Shown here in pieces: positions 10,028 to 19,910 of a stretch of 64,000 nucleotides of DNA. A program made the position numbers and the translations under genes. Source of the stretch: Girardinichthys multiradiatus. Its lineage: Eukaryota > Chordata > Actinopteri > Cyprinodontiformes > Goodeidae. The notes under the pieces were generated by a model. That model searched no databases, had not been told where the DNA came from, and saw nothing but the letters and a program-made list of their open reading frames with translations. The stretch is taken from the NCBI RefSeq assembly GCF_021462225.1, contig NC_061812.1, forward strand, positions 39,566,675 through 39,630,674. The letters run 5' to 3'. Positions within the stretch are counted from its first letter, which is position 1; each line of letters starts with the position of its first letter.

Positions 10028-11260
10028 CAGGGGTTGGACAATGAAACTGAAACACCTGTCATTTTAGTGTGGGAGGTTTCATGGCTAAATTGGACCAGCC
10101 TGGTAGCCAGTCTTCATTGATTGCACATTGCAGCAGTAAGAGCAGAGTGTGAAGGTTCAATTAGCAGGGCAACATTATGGGTGACATACCAGAGTTCAAA
10201 AGAGGACAAATTGTTGGTGCACGTCTTGCTGGCGCATCTGTGACCAAGACAGCAAGTCTTTGTGATGTATCAAGAGCTACGGTATCCAGGGTAATGTCAG
10301 CATACCACCAAGAAGGACGAACCACATCCAACAGGATTAACTGTGGACGCAAGAGGAAGCTGTCTGAAAGGGATGTTCGGGTGCTAATCCGGATTGTATC
10401 CAAAAAACATAAAACCACGGCTGCCCAAATCACGGCAGAATTAAATGTGCACCTCAACTCTCCTGTTTCCACCAGAACTGTCCGTCGGGAGCTCCACAGG
10501 GTCAATATACACGGCCGGGTTGCTATAGCCAAACCTTTGGTCACTCATGCCAATGCCAAACGTCGGTTTCAATGGTGCAAGGAACACAAATCTTGGGCTG
10601 TGGACAATGTGAAACATGTATTGTTCTCTGATGAGTCCACCTTTACTGTTTTCCCTACATCCAGGAGAGTTACGGTGTGGAGAATCCCCAAAGAAGCGTA
10701 CCACCCAGACTGTTGCATGCCCAGAGTGAAGCATGGGGGTGGATCAGTGATGGTTTGGGCTGCCATATCATGGCATTCCCTTGGCCCAATACTTGTGCTA
10801 GATGGACGCGTCACTGCCAAGGACTACCGAACCATTCTTGAGGACCATGTGCATCCAATGGTTCAAACATTGTATCCTGAAGGCGGTGCCGTGTATCAGG
10901 ATGACAATGCACCAATACACACAGCAAGACTGGTGAAAGATTGGTTTGATGAACATGAACGTGAAGTTGAACATCTCCCATGGCCTGCACAGTCACCAGA
11001 TCTAAATATTATTGAGCCACTTTGGGGTGTTTTGGAGGAGCGAGTCAGGAAACGTTTTCCTCCACCAGTATCACGTAGTGACCTGGCCACTATCCTGCAA
11101 GAAGAATGGCTTAAAATCCCTCTGACCACTGTGCAGGACTTGTATATGTTATTCCCAAGACGAATTGACGCTGTATTGGCCGCAAAAGGAGGCCCTACAC
11201 CATACTAATAAATTATTGTGGTCTAAATCCAGGTGTTTCAGTTTCATTGTCCAACCCCTG
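10028..11260 (+). mobile_element. Complete Tc1/mariner element (DD36E type) with perfect 31-bp TIRs
   Basis: 1233 bp between TA dinucleotides at 10026-10027 and 11261-11262. The terminal inverted repeats 10028-10058 and 11230-11260 begin CAGGGGTTGGACAATGAAAC and are identical over 31 nt. It contains one uninterrupted transposase frame. Perfect TIRs and an open frame point to recent arrival compared with the decayed Tc1-like copies elsewhere in the window. Confidence 0.93.
10177..11208 (+). CDS. Tc1/mariner transposase, intact, DD36E spacing
   Basis: 343 aa, normal length for the superfamily. It cuts and pastes its own element at TA sites. The N-terminus holds two helix-turn-helix units (about 8-47, RGQIVGARLAGASV...; about 62-110, LSERDVRVLIRIV...) joined by a basic GRKRKLS motif resembling the GRPR hook. 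The catalytic domain has D152 (LFSDESTF), D243 (YQDDNAPIH) and E280 (SPDLNIIEPLW). Thirty-six residues lie between D243 and E280, against 34 in classical Tc1; spacing of 36 is the mark of the Incomer (DD36E) family. The G-rich box VKHGGGSVMVWAAIS is present. Family assignment rests on my residue count. Confidence 0.92.
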   Translation: MGDIPEFKRGQIVGARLAGASVTKTASLCDVSRATVSRVMSAYHQEGRTTSNRINCGRKRKLSERDVRVLIRIVSKKHKTTAAQITAELNVHLNSPVSTRTVRRELHRVNIHGRVAIAKPLVTHANAKRRFQWCKEHKSWAVDNVKHVLFSDESTFTVFPTSRRVTVWRIPKEAYHPDCCMPRVKHGGGSVMVWAAISWHSLGPILVLDGRVTAKDYRTILEDHVHPMVQTLYPEGGAVYQDDNAPIHTARLVKDWFDEHEREVEHLPWPAQSPDLNIIEPLWGVLEERVRKRFPPPVSRSDLATILQEEWLKIPLTTVQDLYMLFPRRIDAVLAAKGGPTPY

Positions 11261-11498
11261 TATGTAGCCAACTTGAAATCTGTGATCTGATTGAATTGAC
11301 TTTGTGAAGTGCCTTGAAACGACGTGTTGTCAATTGGCATTATTTAAATAAAACTGAATTGAACTGAATTGAATTGCTGTTATTTGTACGTTTTTTCTAC
11401 TTGTAAATAGTTTGTTGTTGCGTTTTAATCTTTACATTTTCAAGCACATTTTGCACATTTTTTGAATTACCCTATTCCTTTGCACATTTAATTTAATC

Positions 11499-11640
11499 TT
11501 GAGTATTCCATTTGTCAGTCAGTCAGTCATTTTCTACCACTTATTCCATAGTGGGTCGCGGGGGAGTAGGTGCCTATCTCCAGCAGTCTATGGGCGAGAG
11601 GCGGGGTACAACATGGACAGGTCGCCAGTCCATCGCAGTA
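11499..11640 (+). repeat. Fish dispersed repeat fragment (CATTTTCTACC...GGTCGCCAGTCCATCGCAG type)
   Basis: Matches the front part of a very common teleost repeat, with GTGGGTCGCGGGGG, GGGCGAGAGGCGGGGTACA and AGGTCGCCAGTCCATCGCAG. The adjoining back part of the same family is seen at 16981-17325. A preceding GTCA run (11515-11527) probably marks slippage at its start. Confidence 0.6.
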
Positions 11641-13500
11641 TTCCATTTGTGTTTGTTTTCATATTTTTCCCAACTGTGGGACAATAAAGGATATTTCTAT
11701 TCTATTCTCTATTATTCTATGCCTCATGTTTAAGATTACAGCTGAGTCTATTGCCTCAACACTCAGCCAATTATCAACCATAATCTGCAATAGTTGCACC
11801 AAAAACATATCATGACATTCAAGCTACAGATGCTACCACGGCTTAGCCAAATTTGATGTTTTGGTGTAACCACACCTTGCAGTTTTGGTTTGTTTTACTG
11901 TGCTTTGACCTTACCTGAACAAAGAAAACAATAACTGACTGGCTTAATCAGGTGGTATTTTGCCTGCTAGGATAATCTGTGTCCATAAATCCTAGGAGGG
12001 TTCAGGATGAGGATTACAGCTTCCACTCCAGTCAGTGCATGAGCTCTAAGCTACCTCATGCGTCAGCACTACCCACTACATCTCCTGCCTAAGATAACAA
12101 CAACATCTACAGGTTTGGAGGACAGTTTTAAAATAGCAACAAGGAATGGGAGAAATAAAAAAAATATATTTCTTGTAGACACTATGAACAGATAACAGAT
12201 TTAGGGCTGATGTCCAACCAAGCTGTGGCCTATCAATACTGATTTTAGCCAATCTCTTTCTCTTTGGGAACTGTACTGCTGTGACTGGTCGTTAATTATT
12301 CATATGAAAAGCAGAAGGTTTTTCTTTTTTAAAACAATGACAAAATGGTTTACAGTTGACACTTTAAGATGCCTGTAGCATTTCATATTAGAGGTTAGCA
12401 CTAACTTAAACATCAGTCTGTGTACCTTCACTAGAAAGTGCAGACCCTTACCTGACCACTTATTTCAAAAGCTGCTAACTTTTCTAAATCCAGCATGTTG
12501 AGGTTGAAGGTTCAAAAGATGAAACAGAGCAACATGCCTGGAATACATATAGCCTTCCTGTTAGCCTGTAAAGTTGGTGACAATTCAAGCCTTTGTCAAT
12601 TTGTCTATGAGTCATCTGGGTGGAAATAACTCCTTTTCGTTCCTGAAACTGACACATTGGAAACGATCAACACAGCAAAAGTGCAAGATGGTGGAAGACT
12701 TTAATGACCATCTACTGCAAGGTATCCCTCTCTGTTGTGGCAGCCTGAATAAACAGCAGACATGACTTGGCTGAAGATGAAAATACCATAGAAAATACAT
12801 TTTCCTTTCTCAATCATTTTAATACACCTCACTGATACTGAAAATAGCCCATTTTGAGTGTTTTCCCTACAGTACCGACTTCCATCCCGAAGAGTGTTGT
12901 TAGTGCAACTTGGTAATTCAAACATATAGTGAGTTCAAAGAGAAAGATCAGATTTTTGAGTTTCCGACTGGCTGGTCAGAGGTCAGAGTTGATCAACTTT
13001 AAAATGATTTGATTATTTTAGTTGCTTCTTAAAGGTTAATGTTTCATTCTTAGACAACAGAAACATGATCTGCAGCTTCATCTGTTTTGATGTGCAAATC
13101 TGTAACCATTTGTGAGATTTCTTAATGACAAGAAAAGTGTCATTTATTTATGTTTTTAAAATATTTCAGGGCAAGATCTAAGTATTAAAAACATGGTTTG
13201 ATCTTGAGCAGTCGTTTTGATTTACTGGGCATGCTCCATGTTTTGGTCTTCTGTTTGTGTTCCCTCTTTAAGCACCGGTACCTAACTTTCTGAGAAACCA
13301 ACGTAGCGTGTTCTGTCAGTCTTTAAAAATCCCGTCGTCACATAAACACAGAAACAACTGAGTTCAGCTCTGCCCTCCCTGCTAGTTTTCATTCCTATTT
13401 CCTCTCTTCCCCTCCCCAGACTCTTCCCCTCCTCCCTCCTGCCACTGTCTTTGTTTACTTTGCCTCTTTGCCTCGAAGGGTTACCACCCAACAACCTGCT
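11641..13500. other. Intergenic, no gene recognised
   Basis: Unremarkable AT-rich sequence. Short open frames on both strands show no recognisable domains. Confidence 0.5.
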
Positions 13501-13504
13501 TTGG

Positions 13505-14040
13505 AAGCTCCTGATTGGTGGATTCTTGGTGATGGGGCGGGCTGAGCGTCAGACTTGTTTTTACCAGTGGTGTAGGGGCTCTCAGCTGTCAGAAAGCATT
13601 TAGGCTGCAGCGGAGCAGGATATGTCTCTGTTGGTCCTATCTGCTGCAGCAGCAAAGATCCGTAACGTAACAATTTGAAGGGACGAAAAAGTGCTTTGAT
13701 ATTTCTTCTATGCTTCAGGGGCTATCTGGGAAAAAACGTTGAGGGGAATCAAACATCGGCTGATCTCTTTGCCCTGTTTCCTCTCGATTTCCTCTTTTCT
13801 TTGTTTTCAACCAGCAGAGTCCCTAGGAGCCCGTACAAAACAGATAAAAACAACATCAACCTCTGTGGACATCGTGGCAACATTTCGCAACAATCCGCAA
13901 CCTTATGCGACACAGAAGGACTTTTCATCAGTGGATCTGCAGCTTGTGAGCGTCCCTGAAAGACAGGGCCCCCACCACATTCGATCGTGCGTGTGTGAGG
14001 AGGCTAATGCCCGCCGTAGTGTGGTCAGTGCCAGAGGAGG
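13505..14040 (+). promoter_or_regulatory. ip6k2: ip6k2 promoter and 5' UTR region
   Basis: An inverted CCAAT box (ATTGG, 13514-13518) and a GC box (GGGGCGGG, 13534-13541) precede the gene, so transcription probably starts just downstream, near 13560-13620. A strong splice acceptor (pyrimidine tract ending TTTTCAACCAG near 13815) suggests that the first coding exon begins about 225 nt before the ATG and is preceded by a non-coding exon. The donor may be one of the GTAAC sites near 13660-13670. The UTR exon layout is inference. Confidence 0.5.
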
Positions 14041-17000
14041 ATGAGTCCGGCTGTGGAGGCTCAGGCCCAGGAGGCCATGGATGCAGAGCAGAAGCAGAAA
14101 CAGAAGCAACAGCAGCAGAACCAGCTGCAGCATCAGTCGTGCTACGTGGAGAAGGGAGTGATGCTTGAGCCCTTTGTGCACCAGGTGGGGGGACATTCCT
14201 GCGTCCTGCGCTTTGGGGAGCAGACCATCTGCAAGCCCCTCATTCCCCGGGAGCATCAGTTCTACAGGAGTCTTCCTGCTGCAATGAGGAAGTTCACCCC
14301 ACAGTACAGAGGTAGTGAACGTTTTCTCACGTCTGTTGTGTTTACATCTGTTTATTTTGTGAATCTGCATACTTTTGTCAAAGTTTATCTGGATTTGTTT
14401 TATTACAAACAACTTATGTGCTTGTGCAGGTCCTGAGTGAGAGATGGCTGAATAGATTTTTGTGAAACACTTCCTGCGACTGTTTTTAAAAGGCTGATAA
14501 AAATTAGCTAAATTTCCCCACAAGAGGGAGCCATACCTAATTTAAGGACAGCTACTATTAATACCAGCCTGTTGTTTATTACTGTTTATTATAAATTTGG
14601 CAAGTCATGTGAATAGTGGGCAGCCAGCGTTTGTTTTCTGGGCACAGGGCGATCCAAAAATCCACGAATCTGCTGGTGAAGGTCACTGGAGGAGATATTG
14701 CCTCAGAAAACCTTGAAAATAGCTCAGTTCACAGAGTTCAAAAAGTTGAATGCCAACAGAGGCATAAACTTCTCACCCTCTGATTAGATCTGATCTCTGC
14801 ATCTCCCACACACGTTTGGGCACTGACATCATTAAATCTTTTCTATTACAAATAAGCACAAAACAGTCTGAAGAACCTCAGCGCCACTGTGTCTAATAAT
14901 CTCTGTCCCATTTTCTGCAGCACATTCCCATTAAATATTATTCTCTGCGTCGCTCAGCAGAGAATTAGGAAATATTGCACGGCAGTCACTTCCTGAACAT
15001 CCTAAATGCATGACAGTCCCTTTAAATACTTAAACCAAACAAACCTGTGCAGCAGCAAAATGTCAGAAATTCACTTTAAGATCCTACAGTTCCTCTCCCT
15101 TATGTTTGTTTTTAGGATCATTTACACAGTATATGACCTCTTCTCCAGCTTTACGTGAGCCACCCTGTTGATGATGAAAGGTTGTAGCTATTTATGATTT
15201 AAACAAAGTTGGTAAATTGCGTAAGTATACTGAAAATTAGAAGTTAATGTTCTGGAGAGGTGAAACCTTTGAGAACCTTGTGGAACCTTGCTCTCATGTG
15301 GACTGAATCTACTTTCCAGGCTCTTACAGCTTGTTTTTTTTCTTGATGAACTGCAGACAGGTGTCCTTTTTAGATTGTTCTTTAAATCTCTGTACGTCCT
15401 CTGAGTTCAATTCGAAATTATTGATGAAAACTAACTGATGATGAAAACAGACAACTTTGAGTCCTCCTAACTGTTTCACTCAGTAACAGTGTCCACACTG
15501 AGAAGTGTTGCTGTAAGTGCCATCTGAAGCTCACTTAGACGTGTTCACTGATTGGTAAAATATCTGATTTTTAAGTTTCCAACTGCTCAGTCAACCCAAC
15601 GACTTCTCTATTTTCCACACAAGATAGTGGTCCTTAAAATATATTTCCTTCATTTTTATTTGTATTTTAATGTAGCACTTGTTGAAACTGATCTAGAATA
15701 TATGTTTATATCCTTTTCTTTTTTCTTTTTCCCCATGCCAGGTGTTGTGTCAGTCAGCTTTGAGGAGGATGAACAAGGGAATCTTTGCCTAATCGCCTAC
15801 CCCCTGCACAGTGACCCGCCTGCAGATGTAGAAAACAAAGACCCCTCTGCAGACTGTGATCCCAAGAGTAAGATGTTCCACTGGGGCCAAATGATCACAT
15901 CCTCACTGCTTTTGGAAAGCGAAATTTACAGCAAAGATGGCCGAGGCCGACACTTTCGAAAAGACAAGGACAAGAGGTGAGGCAGAAATAGACAACGTGG
16001 TGTATTCAGCTCATACACTATTATGTCACTGCACATGTATTAACATTTAAACGGAGATGTTTCAAATGATGTGTGGTTCTCCATTGATTTGAAACTCTGT
16101 GATCTCTTTTTCATTCAGTGGGCACGCGCTGCAGGATTACACGGAGGTGGAGCGGCCGCAGCAGGCTGAAGTGCTCCACTACAGACTGGAGCACAGTCAC
16201 AGTAATGCCGCCCCACAAATCAAACACAACCCTTGGAGCCTCAAGTGTCACCAGCAGCAGCTGCAACGCATGAAGGAGAACGCTAAGCACCGCAACCAAT
16301 ACAGTATCCTTCAAGGGAACAAGCCCTTTTTCTCTAAGGAAGTGCGTACAGATCTGAATATTCATACAGAAGTGAAATGTATACGTTCACCTGTAGCCTC
16401 AGCTTGTATCTGAACCCTGTTATTCAATACGCCACTATCAGTTTCTTAGGAGAGAGTATATGTTACACAATCACTCCCATCAGTTGCTCGATAATACTGT
16501 GACCTGATGTTCTAGTTTTAATAATGTGAAGGACCAAACTCCTCTAGTCTTTTCATTATCGGGCTTTCAGCTTTGTCCACCTTAACTCAGTGTCTCAGAA
16601 TTCATCCTGCTAGAGAATCTGACCTGGCGGCACACGGTACCATGCGTGTTGGACCTAAAGATGGGCACGCGGCAGCATGGAGACGACGCTTCTGAGGAGA
16701 AGAAGGCCATGCAGATCCGCAAGTGCCAACAAAGCACGTCAGCCTCCATAGGAGTCCGACTCTGTGGCATGCAGGTATGAATAATCTGACTGCGTCAACA
16801 AAAAAACAGATTTTCATTTGGATTCAGGTCTGGACTTTGACTGGTCCATTCTAACATATGAATAAGCTGTGATCTAAACCATTCCGTTGCAGCCCTTGCT
16901 GTGTATTTAGGGTTGTTGTAGAAGCATCCACACAGCATGATGCTGCCACCACTATGTTTCATCCTCTGGATGATGTGTTCAGGTCGATGTGCACTCCAGC

Positions 17001-18207
17001 AGTCTTTGGGCGAGAGATGGGGGTACACCTTGGATAGGTCACCAGTTTATCACAGGGCAGCACAGAGACACAACGGACAGACAACCATGTGCACACACAC
17101 ACACACACACACTCACCTAAGGGCAATTTAGAGAGATCAGTAAGCCAAATAGTCATGTTTTTGGACTGTGGAAGGAAGCCAGAGTACCCAGAGAAAATCC
17201 ATGCATCCACAGGGAGAACATGCAAACTCCTTACATAAAGAGCCCAGGTTGCGATTCAAACAAAGGACCATCTTGCTGCAAGGCAACAGTGCTAATAACT
17301 GCACCACCATGCAGCCCAATGGGTTCTATTTGTAAAAAACAAAATTGGAAAGTATCCTTTTTCTTTCTCTTCACAATCATGTACTGCTTTGGTAGGGTCT
17401 ATCACATAAAATTCCAATAAAACACACTGAAGGTCACAGAGGTTTGTGGTGACAAAATATGAACAAGTTCATGGAGTATATGTTTTTGTAAGGCGTTGTT
17501 CAAAAGAGTATTGATTATTTGAAGCATTTTCTTATTTTTTAATGTTTGGATTACTGCAGGTGTACCATTCTGATTCTGGCCAGCTGATCTTCATGAACAA
17601 GTATCATGGCCGCAAACTGACCCTGGCAGGATTCAAAGAGGCCTTGTTCCAGTTCTTCCACAGCGGACGCCGTCTGAGGCTGGAGCTGCTCTCCCCGGTG
17701 CTGAGTCGGCTCAAAGAGATGCAGGCAGCCCTGGAGTCCTGTGAGTCGTACCGCTTCTATTCCAGCTCCCTGCTTATCATCTACGACGGAGAGCAGCACA
17801 GAAAACACAAACGGCGACGCACAGAAGACGAGCTCTCTGAAGAAGAGGAGGAGGATGAGGACGAGGAGGTGGAAGCTGAACCTAAAATGGATGAGGACGA
17901 GGACGAAGAGGGAGAGGAGGGTGAAGTGGCAGGTGCGTTCGGCTTTCCTCACAGCCAGGCACCATCTAGTGATAGCAGCAGCTGTTGCTCCAGCAGCAGC
18001 AGCAGCGGGAGCTCCAGTATTAGCCAGTCCCGCTCAGATCTCCGATGCCCTGTGGTGGATGTGAGAATGATTGACTTTGCTCACACCACCTGCAGATATT
18101 ACCGCGAGGACAGCGTGGTCCACGAGGGCAAGGACAGCGGCTACATTTTTGGTCTCCAGAACCTGATCACCATCATCTCGGAGCTGGAGAACCACTGCAC
18201 AGACTGA
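14041..18207 (+). CDS. ip6k2: Inositol hexakisphosphate kinase 2 (IP6K2), 5 coding exons
   Basis: Exons read as 14041-14311, 15742-15976, 16119-16303, 16599-16774 and 17560-18207. All have GT-AG borders and matching phases, giving about 504 aa. The family phosphorylates InsP6 to the pyrophosphate 5-InsP7 in nucleus and cytosol. Visible support: N-terminal block with [14 protein letters not shown] and REHQFY; the inositol-kinase signature PCVLDLKMG at about residues 245-253; [19 protein letters not shown]; the C-terminal metal/ATP-site segment MIDFAHT with Asp at about 461. The start ATG is preceded by an in-frame-free GAGG context and begins MSPA, as in mammalian IP6K2. The protein is about 80 residues longer than the human one (426 aa). 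The extra length is a Lys/Gln-rich N-terminus (about 17-34), a run of Glu/Asp (about 384-413) and a Ser-rich run (about 426-446) between the kinase halves. Intron 4 holds two nested repeats. Teleosts have duplicated ip6k2 genes and I cannot tell which copy this is. Confidence 0.95.
16795..17510 (-). mobile_element. Tc1-like remnant in ip6k2 intron 4 with a second repeat inserted
   Basis: 16820-16985 is the antisense of a Tc1 transposase 3' half. Its reverse complement reads like the SPDLNP(N)EN box, and the CAGCATGATGCTGCCACCA segment corresponds to GGSIMLCG. 17326-17510 is the terminal region (AAAATTCCAATAAAACACA, AAGTTCATGGAGTATATG). Between them, 16981-17325 is the fish dispersed repeat (GGCAGCACAGAGACACAACG, a CA run at 17093-17112, AGAACATGCAAACTCC), evidently inserted into the older Tc1 copy. 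Confidence 0.65.
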
Positions 18208-18728
18208 CCGCTGAAATAAAGCACATGCACTCAAACTCAAAGGCACAGACTCAGACCCTCAGGCCTGTGGAGGAACTGAGGAGAGGACTACTTTAGCGCT
18301 GTAGTTGTTTCTTTACCTCTTCCTGTTTTCACCATTGGTGCTTTTTGATGATACTGTTTTGACTGTCAGCCGCAGGAAGTGAAACAGACTGCAAGTAACA
18401 AAGAAGAGGCGTCTGTGTGAATAACACAGAGATCCATCGTCCTGTTTTAACCCCGGTGACCAAGAAGAAGAAGAAAGGCGGGCCGGCCGTAAATAAAAGC
18501 CATTCAACCATCTAAGACAGCAGGTGTTCTAGTGTCAGATTTCCAAAGAAAGTGTCATTTTGCACACACAGACATGCTCTGAGAAGGGAGTGTGTGTTCG
18601 GACTGAAACGGGGAGAAGCAGGGGGGTTCATATGTGGACAGAAACTGGGAGGAGAGAAGTGGCGACCTCAGGCTTTTGTTCTTCTTCTACATGTTCATCC
18701 TCCCATCCTCGTTTGTCTCCTAAAGCTA

Positions 18729-18734
18729 AATAAA
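18729..18734 (+). terminator. Candidate ip6k2 polyadenylation signal
   Basis: AATAAA about 520 nt after the stop codon. Other AATAAA copies lie at 18215-18220 (8 nt after the stop, probably too close) and 18492-18497. Which one is used cannot be decided from sequence. Confidence 0.35.
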
Positions 18735-18749
18735 TCTAAGAGATGATAG

Positions 18750-19379
18750 AGACATATTTATTTATTTCATGTGTTTCATAAAATAAACTAAACATGTCAA
18801 AAAAGACTGTGAACGGAGAGTAGTACATTCCATTTTATTAATGTTACAATAATGATATTGATTAATATTGTTATTTGACACGTTTGGATACATCTACCTT
18901 GTATTTTTTCCCGTGTTGTCCGCGATTTGTTGGAGGGAAATTAAAACCTCATTGGTAGCAGCAGTGTCTACTGTTGTTTGTAAAGTAGGTAAGGAAACAA
19001 ATGATTTCCTGCTCACACCAAATTTAAAAGCCACAACAAGCAAATTTTAAGCAAATCCTCTTTTGCAGGGTGAATACACAGCAGAGTGAGCCTATTATGA
19101 AATTCTCATTCGTGCCTCTACAGATACCTCAGAACATCAGAAATAAGGGACATGCCTCCGGTACCTGCTTATATTGAAAAAGGTTCCTAGATACTAATGA
19201 TCAGTATGAATGTCATTTCAATTTTGGGGCTTTTGTTTTTTTTCTTTTTTTAAACAAGAATTCACTTTTATTGTAGATTTTATCTAATCCATCCAGGTCC
19301 AATGTAATAATACAGGCTCAAATATTTACCTACACCCTCACTAATGTTTACGTAAATTTCCTTTTAGCAAGCTCGAAGA
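18750..19379. other. Downstream of ip6k2, no feature recognised
   Basis: AT-rich flank. Several AATAAA-like motifs near 18781 could serve the upstream gene. Confidence 0.4.
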
Positions 19380-19910
19380 AATTACATTATTTTTGTATCA
19401 ATCAATGAGCTTCTGGCATAATTTTGGCTAGATATTGGACCGCTCATCTTACCAGAAATGGTGGAGATGTTTTTCCTTTCTTCCGACAGATGGGAATTTT
19501 AAACATAGTCGATCAAGTTTCAACAGGGTTGAGGTTGGTGCCTCTCAGGACATGTCAGGCACGATGGTGGCAGCATCACGCTGTGGATGGGTTTCACTGC
19601 CAGAGGTACTGGTGCATCGGACAAAGTGTGAAGGAGGAGTAATGAAGAATTAGGCAGTTAAATCATAGACATAGTTAGGTGTTCCAGCATGACAGTGATC
19701 CCAAACACACATCAAAACGGGCCTTGGTAAGGATAAAACAAGCTAATATTAAGCTTCTGGACAGGCTCAACCACAATTCCACTGAAAATGTACAGACTAT
19801 GCGTAAAAGCCAAATTTGTGTCAGAAAACAAACCAGTTTAAATGACTCCAACCAGTTTTATTCATACATGTAAATCTAATTAAGACTGAAGGCCTGTATG
19901 CATTATCCAA
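19380..19910 (+). mobile_element. Tc1-like transposon remnant
   Basis: Contains decayed transposase traces: GGTGGCAGCATCACGCTGTG (19566-19585), a FQHDSDPKHTSK-like catalytic box encoded at 19681-19720, then a stop-riddled continuation (LDRLNHNS). No terminal repeats were identified. Confidence 0.6.

Larger units (their letters stand above)
9297..11375 (+). mobile_element. LINE 3' end (RT C-terminus and 3' UTR), split by a Tc1/mariner element
   Basis: 9310-9410 retains a decayed RT C-terminal region (QNAEARVLMRP, ILASLQLH). It is followed by the characteristic fish LINE 3' UTR: a GTTAAAGGGAGTTTTTCCTC block near 9788, CATGCATGCTCAGTATGAGG near 9820, and GACTTTGTGAAGTGCCTTGA with a GAATTGAA tail at 11300-11375. 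The element is interrupted between 10027 and 11261 by a complete Tc1/mariner insertion; removing that and one TA joins the UTR smoothly. Confidence 0.7.

Noticed and set aside
13903..14523. 206-codon minus-strand frame opposite ip6k2 exon 1
   Set aside because: Antisense of the exon that encodes the IP6K2 N-terminus; Leu runs are the complement of the Gln/Lys tract.
17551..17952. 133-codon minus-strand frame opposite ip6k2 exon 5
   Set aside because: Shadow of the Glu/Asp-rich coding strand.
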